A stretch of 64,000 bases of DNA from Limnohabitans sp. MMS-10A-192 (GTDB lineage Bacteria; Pseudomonadota; Gammaproteobacteria; Burkholderiales; Burkholderiaceae_C), in assembly GCF_003063335.1 (NCBI RefSeq), contig NZ_NERX01000001.1, positions 868,001 to 932,000 of the forward strand. The letters run 5' to 3'. The notes under the pieces are model-generated. The model worked only from the letters and a program-made list of their open reading frames with translations, did not search any database and was not told the origin of the DNA. Below are positions 19,069 to 28,227 of this stretch, one piece after another (position 1 is the stretch's first letter; the number at the start of each line of letters is the position of its first letter). A program made the translations under genes and the position numbers.

Positions 19069-19091
19069 GGAAATCCGCTCAAAAATTAATG

Positions 19092-19105
19092 ACTGACTGG
19101 TTAGT
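19092..19105 (-). promoter_or_regulatory. TetR-family operator-like palindrome
   Basis: ACTGACTGGTTAGT: the half-sites ACTGAC and GTTAGT are inverted copies with one mismatch (ACTRAC-N2-GTYAGT), a form commonly seen before TetR-regulated RND operons. It lies between the adaptor start and the divergent squalene synthase-family gene. Confidence 0.5.
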
Positions 19106-19153
19106 AATCTAAACAAAGCGATGACCCATGTCAAGCGACAATAGCGATTGACC

Positions 19154-20236
19154 ATGCAAGAACCCGCCACTTTCAGCCCCCGGCAAAACGCGCATCAGAG
19201 GGCTCAGCACCTGAAACTGCTGCAAGGCGTCTCGCGCTCGTTTCACCTGTCCATCCGCTTGCTGCCGCAGGCTTTGCAAGCCCCCGTTGCGGTGGGCTAT
19301 TTGCTGGCCCGAGCCACCGACACCGTGGCCGACACAAGCGCCCTGCCCTTGCCTGAGCGCCAAACACTGCTGGACGCGATGAGCCAAGCCATCGCCAGCC
19401 AACAGCCTGCAACGGCAGCCCTGAGCGCACAGGCGCAAGCCTTTGCCGCCCAACAAAGCGACCCGCACGAACAAGCCCTGATGTTGGCCCTGCCCCAATG
19501 CCTGGCCTGGCTGCACCAGCTGAGCGCGCCCGACCAAGCCAGCGTGCGCACGGTTTTGGGCCACATCACCCGAGGGCAAACGCTGGACATGACACGCTTT
19601 GGCACAGGCCTGCACGCCCTGAAAACCGAGAACGAGCTCAGCGACTACACCTGGCTGGTGGCCGGCTGCGTGGGCGAGTTCTGGACCGAACTGTGCGACC
19701 GGCATCTGCCAGGTTTTGCCAGGCTGCCCACCCCCGACATGATGGCGCTGGGCCGTGCTTACGGCATGGGCTTGCAGCGCCTGAACATCATCCGCGATGC
19801 AGGGGCCGACCTGATCGCAGGCCGGTGCTATTGGCCCGAGGCCACCCTGGCCGCCGCAGACCTGAGCCCCCAAGCGCTGGCAGACTGTGCACGCGACAAC
19901 GATCCGTCTACTCGCCAAGCGCTGGGCCCCTTGTGGACCGCCTGGCTGGACCAGACCCAGGCCCAACTGAACGACGGATTGCTTTACAGCTGCGCTTTGA
20001 ACGGTTGGCGGCTGCGACTGGCCAGCGCCTTGCCCGCCCTGATCGGCGCCCGCACCGTGGCCCTGCTGCGCCAAGCTGGACCACAGGCCCTGGCCCAACG
20101 CGTGAAAATGCCGCGCCGTGAAGTGCGGGCCTTGCTGTGGCGACTGGCCTGGGGCCTGGTCAGCCCCGATGCCTTGCGCCGCGAATTCGAACGACTATCG
20201 GGCCCCTCGTCCCGCCAGACCCCGGACAAGCAGTGA
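19154..20236 (+). CDS. Squalene/phytoene synthase-family protein
   Basis: A 360-residue trans-isoprenyl diphosphate head-to-head synthase. Both Asp-rich motifs are intact, D56-TVA-D60 in LARATDTVADT and D215-AGA-D219 in NIIRDAGADL, as is the SRSFHLSIRLLP signature of squalene-synthase-like enzymes. It probably condenses two farnesyl diphosphates, but whether to squalene or an intermediate cannot be read off the sequence. The open frame allows a TTG two codons upstream; the ATG at 19154 is chosen. It is followed after 14 bp by hpnD, so the two form a transcription unit. It is more like the full-length squalene synthase branch than a typical HpnC. Confidence 0.82.
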   Translation: MQEPATFSPRQNAHQRAQHLKLLQGVSRSFHLSIRLLPQALQAPVAVGYLLARATDTVADTSALPLPERQTLLDAMSQAIASQQPATAALSAQAQAFAAQQSDPHEQALMLALPQCLAWLHQLSAPDQASVRTVLGHITRGQTLDMTRFGTGLHALKTENELSDYTWLVAGCVGEFWTELCDRHLPGFARLPTPDMMALGRAYGMGLQRLNIIRDAGADLIAGRCYWPEATLAAADLSPQALADCARDNDPSTRQALGPLWTAWLDQTQAQLNDGLLYSCALNGWRLRLASALPALIGARTVALLRQAGPQALAQRVKMPRREVRALLWRLAWGLVSPDALRREFERLSGPSSRQTPDKQ

Positions 20237-20250
20237 GAAAATCCCCACCC

Positions 20251-21090
20251 ATGAATCCGCAAGACTACGTCCAGCAAAAAGCCGCCGCCTCGGGCAGCAG
20301 CTTTTATTACGCCTTCCTCTTCCTCCCGCCTGAGCGCCGTGCGGCCATCACCGCCTTTTATGCGTTTTGCCGCGAAGTGGACGACGTGGTCGACGAAATC
20401 AAAGATCCCAGCGTGGCCGCCGCCAAGCTCGGCTGGTGGCAAAAAGAAGTGCAACAAGCCTATGCGGGCCAGCCGACTCACCCGGTCATGCACGCCCTCA
20501 TGCCCCTGGCCCCGAGTTTTGGCATTGAAAGCCACCACCTGATGGCCGTGATCGAAGGCTGCCAAATGGACCTGAACCAGACCCGCTATCTGGACTTTGC
20601 GGGCCTGACGAAATACTGCCACCTGGTGGCCGGCGTGGTGGGCGAAGTCGCCGCCCGCATCTTTGGGCAAACCGACGAAGCGACCACAGCCTACGCCCAC
20701 AAGCTGGGCCTGGCCTTTCAGATGACCAACATCATCCGCGACGTGGGCGAAGACGCTCTGCGCGGGCGCATCTACCTGCCGCTCGATGAGCAGCAACGCT
20801 TTGGTGTCAAGGCGCAAGACCTGATCCAGCGCACGTATTCGGACAACTTCACCACGCTGATGAAGTTCCAAACCGAACGCGCCCACGCCCTGTACGACGA
20901 AGCCCTGGCCCTGCTGCCCGCCGCCGACCGCCGCGCCCAAAAACCCGGCCTCATGATGGCCAGCATCTACCGCACATTGCTGCGCGAGATCGAGGCATCG
21001 GGCTATCAGGTGCTGCACCAGCGCATAGCCCTCACGCCGCTGCGCAAGCTGTGGCTGGCTTGGAAGATGCAGGCGTTGGGGCGGTTTTGA
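20251..21090 (+). CDS. hpnD: Presqualene diphosphate synthase
   Basis: A 279-residue HpnD-type enzyme expected to condense two farnesyl diphosphates to presqualene diphosphate in hopanoid or squalene synthesis. Seen: SGSSFYYAFLFLPPERR near the N-terminus, first Asp motif D44-DVV-D48 in REVDDVVDEI, and second D164-VGE-D168 in NIIRDVGEDALRGRIYLP. The start ATG at 20251 lies 14 bp after the previous gene's stop; the longer open frame overlaps that gene and is not used. No hpnE or squalene-hopene cyclase is within the window. Confidence 0.88.
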   Translation: MNPQDYVQQKAAASGSSFYYAFLFLPPERRAAITAFYAFCREVDDVVDEIKDPSVAAAKLGWWQKEVQQAYAGQPTHPVMHALMPLAPSFGIESHHLMAVIEGCQMDLNQTRYLDFAGLTKYCHLVAGVVGEVAARIFGQTDEATTAYAHKLGLAFQMTNIIRDVGEDALRGRIYLPLDEQQRFGVKAQDLIQRTYSDNFTTLMKFQTERAHALYDEALALLPAADRRAQKPGLMMASIYRTLLREIEASGYQVLHQRIALTPLRKLWLAWKMQALGRF

Positions 21091-21115
21091 GCCGCCACCC
21101 CAGCCACTGACAGCC

Positions 21116-21766
21116 TTACTTCATCGCCCGCGCCTGCGTCTGAGCAGGCCGGTCCACACAGGCCCTGACCCAAGCGGCCACCGCCGGGTATTGCGCCAGC
21201 AGCGCAGCGGCTGGGCGAATCCAGCTGGCGACGCTGGCCACGCAGACATCGGCCACGGTAAAGCGGTTGGCGGCCAAATAGGCTTCGCCTTTGGCGTGTT
21301 GGGCTTGCAGGTGTTGCTCCAGCACGGCCAGTGGCACTTTCAGGCGGCTTTCGGCCTTGTCGGCCAGCTCGGGTTTGCGCTGGTCTTCGGGCATGGCCAT
21401 GCGGTGCATCAGCACGGTGAGTGCGTCACTCTCCAGCTCGGACACGGTCCAAAAGCTCCAGCGCAGGGCTTCGGCTTCTTCACGGGGCGTGGCGGGTGTG
21501 ATCGACTGGCCATCGGCTGTGCCGTGCACGCGGGCAATGTAGAGGGCGCAGGCCATGCTTTCCCACACGGTGATTGCACCATCGGCCCGCTCGTCGATCA
21601 GCACCGGAATGTGCCCATTGGGGTTGATGGCCAAAAACTCGGGCGTGCGCGTTGCGCCACCGGCGTAAGGTGTGGAAATCAATTCAAACGGCACGCCCAA
21701 CTCCAATGCCGTCCAGATGGGACGCACCGCGCGGGATGGGCCAATGCCGTAAATCTTCAAAGTCAT
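21116..21766 (-). CDS. Glutathione S-transferase family protein
   Basis: A 216-residue two-domain GST. The N-terminal thioredoxin-like domain has IYGIGPSRAVRPIW, the cis-Pro segment INPNGHIPVL and the glutathione-contacting ESMACALYIA. The C-terminal helical domain has the N-capping-box-like FTVADVCVASV. Ser in GPSRAV is the candidate catalytic residue, as in Theta/Beta-like classes. It is convergent with hpnD. The substrate is unknown. Confidence 0.86.
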   Translation of the reverse strand: MTLKIYGIGPSRAVRPIWTALELGVPFELISTPYAGGATRTPEFLAINPNGHIPVLIDERADGAITVWESMACALYIARVHGTADGQSITPATPREEAEALRWSFWTVSELESDALTVLMHRMAMPEDQRKPELADKAESRLKVPLAVLEQHLQAQHAKGEAYLAANRFTVADVCVASVASWIRPAAALLAQYPAVAAWVRACVDRPAQTQARAMK

Positions 21767-21796
21767 GTCGGTCTCCTATGGGTTGAATTCATGCCC

Positions 21797-21905
21797 GTCA
21801 CTGCGAGTGAGCCTGCGACGCGGCAGTCCAGTTGGTTTGTTCGTACAAGTCCTGTCACCCCATCAACCGTTGGCATCTGGATTGCCACGCTGCGCTCGCA
21901 ATGAC
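21797..21905. repeat. Long imperfect palindromic intergenic repeat
   Basis: The arms GTCACTGCGAGTGAGCC..GGCAGTCCAG (left) and CTGGATTGCC..CTCGCAATGAC (right) are inverted copies of each other. They resemble the widespread CGTCATTGCGAGC...CTCGCAATGAC type intergenic repeats. It fills the gap between the GST and HAD genes. Confidence 0.65.
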
Positions 21906-21908
21906 CAC

Positions 21909-22613
21909 TCAAACGTATTCAGGCCAGCTGGCACACAGCGCGTGCAAGTCTCGCACTTCCAGGTGCGGGCGCGTGTCACCGTGGCTCCAGTCGTGGCCTT
22001 CGCGGTTGAGCCAGGCCACCTGCATGCCTGCGGCCAATGCGCCCACGCAGTCGGCGTGGGCATCGTCACCCACGTGCAGCACCTCGTGCGGGGCCACGCC
22101 TGCGGCCTCGGCTCCGGCCACAAAGACCCGCAAATCCGGCTTGGCCACGCCCATGGAATTGGCGCTCACGCTGGCGTGAAAGTGCTGGCCAATGCCCACG
22201 CGGTGCACATCGGCGTTGCCATTCGACAGGGCCACCACCGGGTAGCGCTGGCTCCAGAACGCCAAGGCGGGCAAGGCATCGTCAAACAAATCGACCCGCT
22301 GGCGCTCGGCAAAAAAGACTTCAAACGCGGGCTCGGCCAAATGCGCTGGATCACCCGCTTGCAGCAACATGGCGCGAATGGCTTCAAGCCGCAAAAAAGA
22401 CAAATCGTGTGCCCGGTCAGCATGGCGGGCGTTGATCTCGGCGCGGACCGCCTTTTTAACTTCGGGCTGGTTGGACAGCGCGGCTGTGGCGGGCGCGTGC
22501 TGGGCCAGCCAGTCGGTCAGCACCTGTTCGGCCCGGTGGATGGTGGGCCAGACGGGCCACAAGGTGTCGTCCAGATCAAGGGTAATGGCGCGGATTCGTG
22601 AGATGTCGAGCAT
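21909..22613 (-). CDS. HAD-superfamily hydrolase
   Basis: A 234-residue haloacid-dehalogenase-type phosphatase. Motif I is ITLDLDDTLWP with the Asp nucleophile near residue 13, motif II is VVALSNGNAD, and the motif III/IV region contains KPDLRVF and HVGDDAHADCVGALAAGM. The C-terminus is close to the YjjG/HAD-IA group. The substrate is unknown; small phosphorylated metabolites are likely. The ATG at 22613 is chosen over an upstream in-frame ATG that would overlap the hemH 5' region. It is divergent from hemH with only 20 bp between the start codons. Confidence 0.82.
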   Translation of the reverse strand: MLDISRIRAITLDLDDTLWPVWPTIHRAEQVLTDWLAQHAPATAALSNQPEVKKAVRAEINARHADRAHDLSFLRLEAIRAMLLQAGDPAHLAEPAFEVFFAERQRVDLFDDALPALAFWSQRYPVVALSNGNADVHRVGIGQHFHASVSANSMGVAKPDLRVFVAGAEAAGVAPHEVLHVGDDAHADCVGALAAGMQVAWLNREGHDWSHGDTRPHLEVRDLHALCASWPEYV

Positions 22614-22633
22614 GGTGAGGGAGAATACCCGAC

Positions 22634-23722
22634 ATGGCATTCAACAAAGAACCCTCCTTTCAGCATGGTCAAGCCGCACGCACGGCCGTTTTGTATTGCA
22701 ACCTGGGCACGCCCAGCGCACCCACAGCCCCGGCCCTGCGCAAATACCTGGCCGAATTTTTAGGCGACAGCCGCGTGGTCGAGATCCCCAAACCCATCTG
22801 GTGGCTGATCTTGCACGGCATCATCTTGCGCGTGCGCCCCAAAAAGTCGGCCGCCAAATACGCCAGCATCTGGACCGAGGGCGGCTCGCCGCTCAAGGTC
22901 TTCACCGAACAACAAGCCCAATCGCTGGGCACCGCCTTGCAAGAGCGCGGCCACAGCGTCACTGTGCGTTACGCCATGCGCTATGGCCAGCCGTCCATTC
23001 CTGAGCAGCTCGACGCCCTCAAAGCCGAAGGCGTGCAGCGTGTGCTGATCGTGCCGGCCTACCCGCAATACAGCGGCACCACCACGGCCAGCGTGTTCGA
23101 TGCGGTCTACCGCTGGGGCCTGAAAACCCGGCTCGTGCCCGAAATCCGCTTTGTGAACCGCTACCACGACGACCCGCGCTACATCGCCGCGCTGGCACGC
23201 ACGGTGCGTGAACACTGGGCAGCGAACGGCCAAGCCGAACAGTTGGTGATGAGCTTTCACGGTGTACCCGAGCGCACGTTGTATCTGGGTGACCCCTACC
23301 ACTGCGAATGCATGAAAACCGGCCGTCTGCTGGCCGAGGCGCTGGGCTTGAGCAAAGACCAATACAAGCTCACTTTCCAGTCGCGCTTTGGCAAAGCCAA
23401 GTGGCTGGAGCCCTACACCGAACCCACACTGATCGCCATGGCGCAGCAAGGCGTGAAAAAAGTCGACGTGATCTGCCCCGGCTTCACCGGCGACTGCTTG
23501 GAAACGCTGGAAGAAATCCAGCAAGAAGCGCAAGAAGCCTTCCTGCAAGCGGGCGGCGAAAGCTTCAGCTACATCCCCTGCCTGAACAACCATGCGCAGT
23601 GGATCGAGGCACTGGCCGACATCAGCCTGGGGCACATGCAGGGCTGGGATTTGTCTGCACCGAATGAGCAGGCTTTGGCCGCCAGCCGGGCGCGGGCTTT
23701 GGCACACGGCGCAAAGACCTGA
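22634..23722 (+). CDS. hemH: Ferrochelatase
   Basis: Inserts Fe2+ into protoporphyrin IX in the last step of protoheme synthesis. The 362 residues include the catalytic His209 in LVMSFHGVPER and Glu290 in CPGFTGDCLETLEE, plus VLYCNLGTPSAP near the N-terminus and PAYPQYSGTTTASV in the middle. Its length is normal for proteobacterial HemH. It is transcribed away from the HAD gene, and its promoter must overlap that gene's 5' end. Confidence 0.95.
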   Translation: MAFNKEPSFQHGQAARTAVLYCNLGTPSAPTAPALRKYLAEFLGDSRVVEIPKPIWWLILHGIILRVRPKKSAAKYASIWTEGGSPLKVFTEQQAQSLGTALQERGHSVTVRYAMRYGQPSIPEQLDALKAEGVQRVLIVPAYPQYSGTTTASVFDAVYRWGLKTRLVPEIRFVNRYHDDPRYIAALARTVREHWAANGQAEQLVMSFHGVPERTLYLGDPYHCECMKTGRLLAEALGLSKDQYKLTFQSRFGKAKWLEPYTEPTLIAMAQQGVKKVDVICPGFTGDCLETLEEIQQEAQEAFLQAGGESFSYIPCLNNHAQWIEALADISLGHMQGWDLSAPNEQALAASRARALAHGAKT

Positions 23723-23741
23723 GCCCCAGCAGCTCAGTGGT

Positions 23742-24608
23742 TCAAGCGGATTCGATGAATTCGCTGACCCACTCCAGTTGCTGCAAAACATTGAGCGCCG
23801 GGGCATGACCGCAACCGGGCACTTCGATGTGTTTGAGCAAGCCCAAGGCACCGGGACCACGGCGACGCATGTCATTGACGGTCTCAGGCAGCACCAGATC
23901 CGATTGCGCGCCTCGCAACAACAGTACAGGCGTCTTGATGGCGTCGTAATGCGACCAGATCAGGTAGTCGTTCGGATGGGCTGTGAACTGGCTCACCATG
24001 GCAGGGTCGTAGTGCGGTGTGACACGGCCATCGGACAGACGGCGTGTGGACGTTTCCGTCAAACGCCGCCACTGCGCATCGCTCAACCAGCCGTAGGGTT
24101 TGTAGACCTGACGGAAAAACGCCTCCAACTCGGTCACTGTGGCAAAAGCCGGGGGCGTGCCCGCATAGGCTTTGATGCGGTCAATGGCGGCTTGCGCCAA
24201 TTCGGGGGCGTTGTCGTTGAGTGTCAGGCTCAGAATGCGGTGCTTCAAGCTCGGCTCCACCAGCCCTGCCGCGCACACAGTGCCAATCGCGCCGCCCATG
24301 GAGGTGCCCACCCAATGCACGGCGCGCAGCTGCAGGCCGTCCATCAGTTCGCGGGCGATGCGGGCGTAAAACGCCAGGCAGTACTCCTGCTCGGGGGCAC
24401 TGCTCCACTGCGACAGCCCGCGCCCCACCGTGTCGGGGCAAATCACGCGCCAGCCACGGGCGCTCAGGTGCGCGGCCAGCTCGTCCATGTCCCGGCCCGT
24501 GCGGGCCAGGCCGTGCCAAGCAATCACGGTGCCCTTTTCGGCCTTGCCCCAGTCGGTGTAATGGATTTCGAGCCCGGCGCAGGTGATGTAGTTGGATGTG
24601 AAAGTCAT
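23742..24608 (-). CDS. Alpha/beta hydrolase, last gene of the Liv-type operon
   Basis: A 288-residue cytosolic alpha/beta hydrolase. The oxyanion HG segment is AWHGLARTGRDMDEL, the nucleophile elbow GTSMGG with Ser103, and the C-terminal GCGHAPALN provides the catalytic His. The start ATG at 24608 lies 7 bp from the livM-like stop, so it is in the transporter operon. It may hydrolyse the imported compound (ester, lactone or ring-cleavage product). The substrate is not determinable from sequence. Confidence 0.83.
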   Translation of the reverse strand: MTFTSNYITCAGLEIHYTDWGKAEKGTVIAWHGLARTGRDMDELAAHLSARGWRVICPDTVGRGLSQWSSAPEQEYCLAFYARIARELMDGLQLRAVHWVGTSMGGAIGTVCAAGLVEPSLKHRILSLTLNDNAPELAQAAIDRIKAYAGTPPAFATVTELEAFFRQVYKPYGWLSDAQWRRLTETSTRRLSDGRVTPHYDPAMVSQFTAHPNDYLIWSHYDAIKTPVLLLRGAQSDLVLPETVNDMRRRGPGALGLLKHIEVPGCGHAPALNVLQQLEWVSEFIESA

Positions 24609-24615
24609 GTCCACC

Positions 24616-25707
24616 TCAAGCCTGTTTCGCCGATGCCAATGCCCGCAGAGCAGCGCGTGTGCGCAAACGCCCCACCACCCCGGTCGGAAAGTAATACACC
24701 GACAGCACAAACAACAGGCCCAGCCAAAGCAGCCAACGGTCAGGCGACAGCAGGGCCGACAGCAAAGGTAAAGACGTTGTAGCTTCGCTCGCCAGGCGCA
24801 GCAAATCCTGCAAATAGCTTTGCGCCAGCAAAAACAGCACCGCGCCAATCGCCGCGCCATAGATGGTGCCCATGCCGCCGATGACCACGATCAGCAACAC
24901 GTCCATCATGATTTCAAAACTGAGCGAAGTGTCTGGTCCGTTGTAGCGTAACCAAAGCGCCAACATGGCCCCGGCCACACAGGCATACAGCGCAGACAGC
25001 ACGCTCGACAGCGTGCGGTAGACCACCACGCGGTAGCCAATGGCCTCGGCGCGGAACTCGTTTTCGCGGATGGCCTGCAGCACGCGGCCAAAGGGCGAAT
25101 TGACGATGCGCAAAAGCGACAGCAACATGCCCACCGCCAGCACAAACAGCAGGTAGTAGCAGAGCAAGCGCCCATCCAGCGACACGCCGAAGAACGGTTC
25201 ATCGCTGAACTCGGTGCTGGGCAGCAGCAACTCAGGCAGCTTGAAGCTCAGGCCGTCTTCGCCGCCCGTGAAGTCCGACAACTGCGAGGCCAGCGTCTGA
25301 AAGGCCGCCGCCACAGCCAGCGTGATCATGGCAAAAAAGATCGCCCGCACACGCAGCGAAAACAGGCCAATGGCCAGCGACAGCACCAGCGTGAGCGCCA
25401 GCGACAGCCCAAAGCCCAGACCGATCGCGCCCCAAGTCGGTCCCCAGGTGTTGGACGAAATGGCGATGCCATAGGCCCCGATGCCAAAGAACATGGTGTG
25501 GGCAAAGCTCACGATGCCGGTGTAACCCAGCAGCAGGTCAAAGCCCGCCACCAGCACCACAAAAATCAGCACCTTGGCCGCGACCGACAAGGCCTTAACC
25601 CCGGGAAAAAGGAACGGCGCGAACGCCAACCCGAGCAAGATGACGATGAGCAAAGCGGCCAGCAGGCGGCTGCGTGGCTGGTCGTTGGAAATGAGTCGAT
25701 TGAACAT
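24616..25707 (-). CDS. livM: Liv-type ABC transporter permease (LivM-like)
   Basis: A 363-residue inner-membrane permease of the hydrophobic amino-acid uptake (HAAT) family, with about ten hydrophobic segments. Family features are GYTGIVSFAHTMFFGIGAYG near residues 62-81 and the C-terminal VIGGMGTIYGAAIGA. It pairs with the LivH-like permease 10 bp upstream. The symbol follows the family, and the true substrate may be an aromatic or other carboxylate rather than a branched-chain amino acid. Confidence 0.9.
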   Translation of the reverse strand: MFNRLISNDQPRSRLLAALLIVILLGLAFAPFLFPGVKALSVAAKVLIFVVLVAGFDLLLGYTGIVSFAHTMFFGIGAYGIAISSNTWGPTWGAIGLGFGLSLALTLVLSLAIGLFSLRVRAIFFAMITLAVAAAFQTLASQLSDFTGGEDGLSFKLPELLLPSTEFSDEPFFGVSLDGRLLCYYLLFVLAVGMLLSLLRIVNSPFGRVLQAIRENEFRAEAIGYRVVVYRTLSSVLSALYACVAGAMLALWLRYNGPDTSLSFEIMMDVLLIVVIGGMGTIYGAAIGAVLFLLAQSYLQDLLRLASEATTSLPLLSALLSPDRWLLWLGLLFVLSVYYFPTGVVGRLRTRAALRALASAKQA

Positions 25708-25717
25708 GTCTGGCCTT

Positions 25718-26704
25718 TCAGCGGTTGGCCACGGGGTACACGCCCTGCGGACGCCACAGCAAGATGCCCGCCATCAGCGCGATGTTGGAAAACAGCGCCA
25801 ACTTGGGGGCCAGAAAGCCGGTGTAGTTGGCCATCAGACCCACCAGCAAAGCACCGATCAAGGCCCCGCCGGTTGAGCCCAGCCCGCCGATGATGATGAC
25901 GATGAAAATCAACACGTTGACCTGCGCGCCCATCTGCGGCACCACGTTTTGCTGGTACAGCCCCCACATGACCCCGCCCAGGCCCGCCAGCGCGCTGCCC
26001 GCCACAAACACGCCCACAAACAGACGGCGGATGCGGTAGCCCAGCGACTCGACCATTTCGCGGTCTTGCACGCCAGCGCGAATCAGCAAGCCAATTTTGG
26101 TGCGGCCCAGCACCCACATCTGCAACGCAAACACGGCCAGCCCCACGGCCACGGCCAGCAAGCGGTATTTTTCAATCGCGGCATCGCCCACCAGCACCGC
26201 GCCGCGCATGGCCTCGGGCAATGGCAAAGCGATCTGCTGCGGGCCCCAGATGACCTTGATGAGTTCTTCGCCAATGATCATGCCGCCCATGGTGATCAGG
26301 ATCTGCTTGAGGTGCTGGCCATAGACCGGCCGCACAATGAAGCGCTCAAACGCCAGGCCCACGGCAGCGGCCACGGCCATGGCGATCAGCATCGCAGGCA
26401 GCACCGCCACCATGTTGCGCCACCACTCACCCGAGCCGGTCCAGTCGCCCATGGCACCCAGCACGCTGGTGGCCACAAAAGCGCCCAGCGCAATGAACAG
26501 GCCATGGCCGAAGTTCAGCACGTCCATCAGGCCAAACACCAGCGTCAGGCCCGAGGCCATGATGAAGATGATCATGCCCATGGCCAAGCCCGCCACGGTG
26601 AGCGTGAGCCAAGTCGAGCCTGAGCCAATCAGCGGGAATGCCAACAAAGCCAGCACCGGCACCAGCAGCAAGGGGCGCGTATCGATGTCTTCAAACAATT
26701 TCAT
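25718..26704 (-). CDS. livH: Liv-type ABC transporter permease (LivH-like)
   Basis: A 328-residue permease with the LivH-type motifs GLMDVLNFGHGLFIALGAFV near residues 56-75 and IIGGLGSTGGALIGALLVG towards the C-terminus. Its start overlaps the livF-like stop by 4 bp, indicating translational coupling. It forms the membrane dimer with the LivM-like protein. Confidence 0.9.
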   Translation of the reverse strand: MKLFEDIDTRPLLLVPVLALLAFPLIGSGSTWLTLTVAGLAMGMIIFIMASGLTLVFGLMDVLNFGHGLFIALGAFVATSVLGAMGDWTGSGEWWRNMVAVLPAMLIAMAVAAAVGLAFERFIVRPVYGQHLKQILITMGGMIIGEELIKVIWGPQQIALPLPEAMRGAVLVGDAAIEKYRLLAVAVGLAVFALQMWVLGRTKIGLLIRAGVQDREMVESLGYRIRRLFVGVFVAGSALAGLGGVMWGLYQQNVVPQMGAQVNVLIFIVIIIGGLGSTGGALIGALLVGLMANYTGFLAPKLALFSNIALMAGILLWRPQGVYPVANR

Positions 26705-27426
26705 AAAGCCAGCCCCAACAAGGATTGCTGCAAAGCCGTGTCTTCGGCCAGCGCTTGCATGCGCCCGGCATGCACCACGCGGCCGTTGTCCATCACGGCC
26801 ACGGTGTCGCCCAGCTGCTGAGCGAAGTGGATGTTTTGCTCCACCAACAAAATCGTCACGCCACTGGCCTTGAGCTGCTGGAACGCCTCGATCATGTTTT
26901 GGATGATGGCCGGGGCCAGGCCCTTGCTGGGCTCGTCGATGATCAGCAAATCACGCGGCTCCACAATCGCCCGCGACACGGCCAGCATCTGCTTTTGCCC
27001 GCCCGAGAGCTTGCCCGCAGGGTGGTTCCAAAACTTTTCGACCGCTGGGAACAGTTTGAAAATCCATTGCAAACGCGCGTCGTCCATCTGACCTGCATGC
27101 TTGGCATTGCGTGCAGCCAAGAGCATGTTTTCCTTCACGGTCAGGTCCGAGAAGATGCCCATGTTTTCAGGCACGTAGGCGATATTTTTTTGCGCAATGG
27201 CGGGGGTGTTCAGTGCCGTGATGTCTTCACCACCAAAGGTGATGCGCCCTTGAGAGGCTTGCCACAGGCCCATGATGGTGCGCAGCGTGGTGGTTTTGCC
27301 CGCACCGTTGCGGCCGAGCAGCATGGTCAGCTCGCCACGCGGCACGAGTAAATCCACCCCGTGCAGGATATGGTACGCCCCGATGTGCGTGTGCACGCCT
27401 TCTAAGGTCAAGAGGTTCTGGTTCAT
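26701..27426 (-). CDS. livF: Liv-type ABC transporter ATPase (LivF-like)
   Basis: A 241-residue ATP-binding subunit. Walker A is GRNGAGKTT, the ABC signature KLSGGQKQMLAVSRA, Walker B LLIIDEPSKGLAP, and the H-loop region ILLVEQNIHF. The short LivF-type C-terminus is present. It overlaps livG by 4 bp upstream and livH by 4 bp downstream. Confidence 0.92.
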   Translation of the reverse strand: MNQNLLTLEGVHTHIGAYHILHGVDLLVPRGELTMLLGRNGAGKTTTLRTIMGLWQASQGRITFGGEDITALNTPAIAQKNIAYVPENMGIFSDLTVKENMLLAARNAKHAGQMDDARLQWIFKLFPAVEKFWNHPAGKLSGGQKQMLAVSRAIVEPRDLLIIDEPSKGLAPAIIQNMIEAFQQLKASGVTILLVEQNIHFAQQLGDTVAVMDNGRVVHAGRMQALAEDTALQQSLLGLAL

Positions 27427-28187
27427 GCGGCCTCCTTCGCTTTGCCCAAGTAGGCTTCCTGAACGATGGGCGAAGCGATCACTTCACCCGGCTCGCCATC
27501 GGCCACCAGCTGGCCGTTGTGCAGCACGATGATGCGGTCGGCCAACTCGCGCACCACGTCCATCTTGTGCTCCACAAGCAAAATGGTTTTGCTCTTGTCT
27601 TTTTTCAGCTGGCGGATCAAATCCAGGATCACCGGCGCTTCGTCGTGGCTCATGCCGGCGGTGGGCTCGTCGAACATGTAGACAGAAGGCTCCAGCGCCA
27701 TGAGCAGCGCCACTTCGAGCTTGCGCTGGTCGCCGTGCGGCAGACTCGCCACGGGGGCGTCTTGCTGCGCGGTCATCGACACGGATTGCAAAATTTCCAG
27801 CGCCCGGTTCGTGAGCTGCGCGTGATCACTCCAGATGCTCCAGAGGTTGAGGCCCCGGCGGTGGGCACCCTCTTTCGTGGCCTGCACCGCCAAACGCACG
27901 TTTTCGAGCACCGACAAGTTCGGGAACAAATTGGTCAACTGAAACGCCCGGCCCAAGCCAGCCCGTGTGCGCGCCGATGCAGGCAAGCCCGTCAGCTCAC
28001 GCCCGTTCAGGTGCACCGAGCCTGCAGTGGCAGGCAACTGCCCCGAGATCAGGTTGAAGTAGGTCGTTTTGCCCGCCCCATTGGGGCCGACAATGGCTGT
28101 GAGCGTGCCGGGTTCAAAGCGGCACGACACCGCATTCACGGCCACATGACCGCCAAACCGCACCGTCAGGTTTTGGGTTTCAAGCAT
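27423..28187 (-). CDS. livG: Liv-type ABC transporter ATPase (LivG-like)
   Basis: A 254-residue ATP-binding subunit. Walker A is GPNGAGKTT, the Q-loop region has the LivG-type RTRAGLGRAFQLTNLFPNLS, and the Walker B region SVYMFDEPTAGMSHDEA is followed by ILLVEHKMDVV. The signature region reads VASLPHGDQRKLEVALLMA, with PHGDQ in place of the usual SYGxQ. It is the first ATPase gene after the solute-binding protein; the gap of 177 bp holds REP-like repeats. Confidence 0.91.
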   Translation of the reverse strand: MLETQNLTVRFGGHVAVNAVSCRFEPGTLTAIVGPNGAGKTTYFNLISGQLPATAGSVHLNGRELTGLPASARTRAGLGRAFQLTNLFPNLSVLENVRLAVQATKEGAHRRGLNLWSIWSDHAQLTNRALEILQSVSMTAQQDAPVASLPHGDQRKLEVALLMALEPSVYMFDEPTAGMSHDEAPVILDLIRQLKKDKSKTILLVEHKMDVVRELADRIIVLHNGQLVADGEPGEVIASPIVQEAYLGKAKEAA

Positions 28188-28227
28188 GAAGTGGGCTCAA
28201 TAAAAGAAACTCTGGGACGGAAGACAT

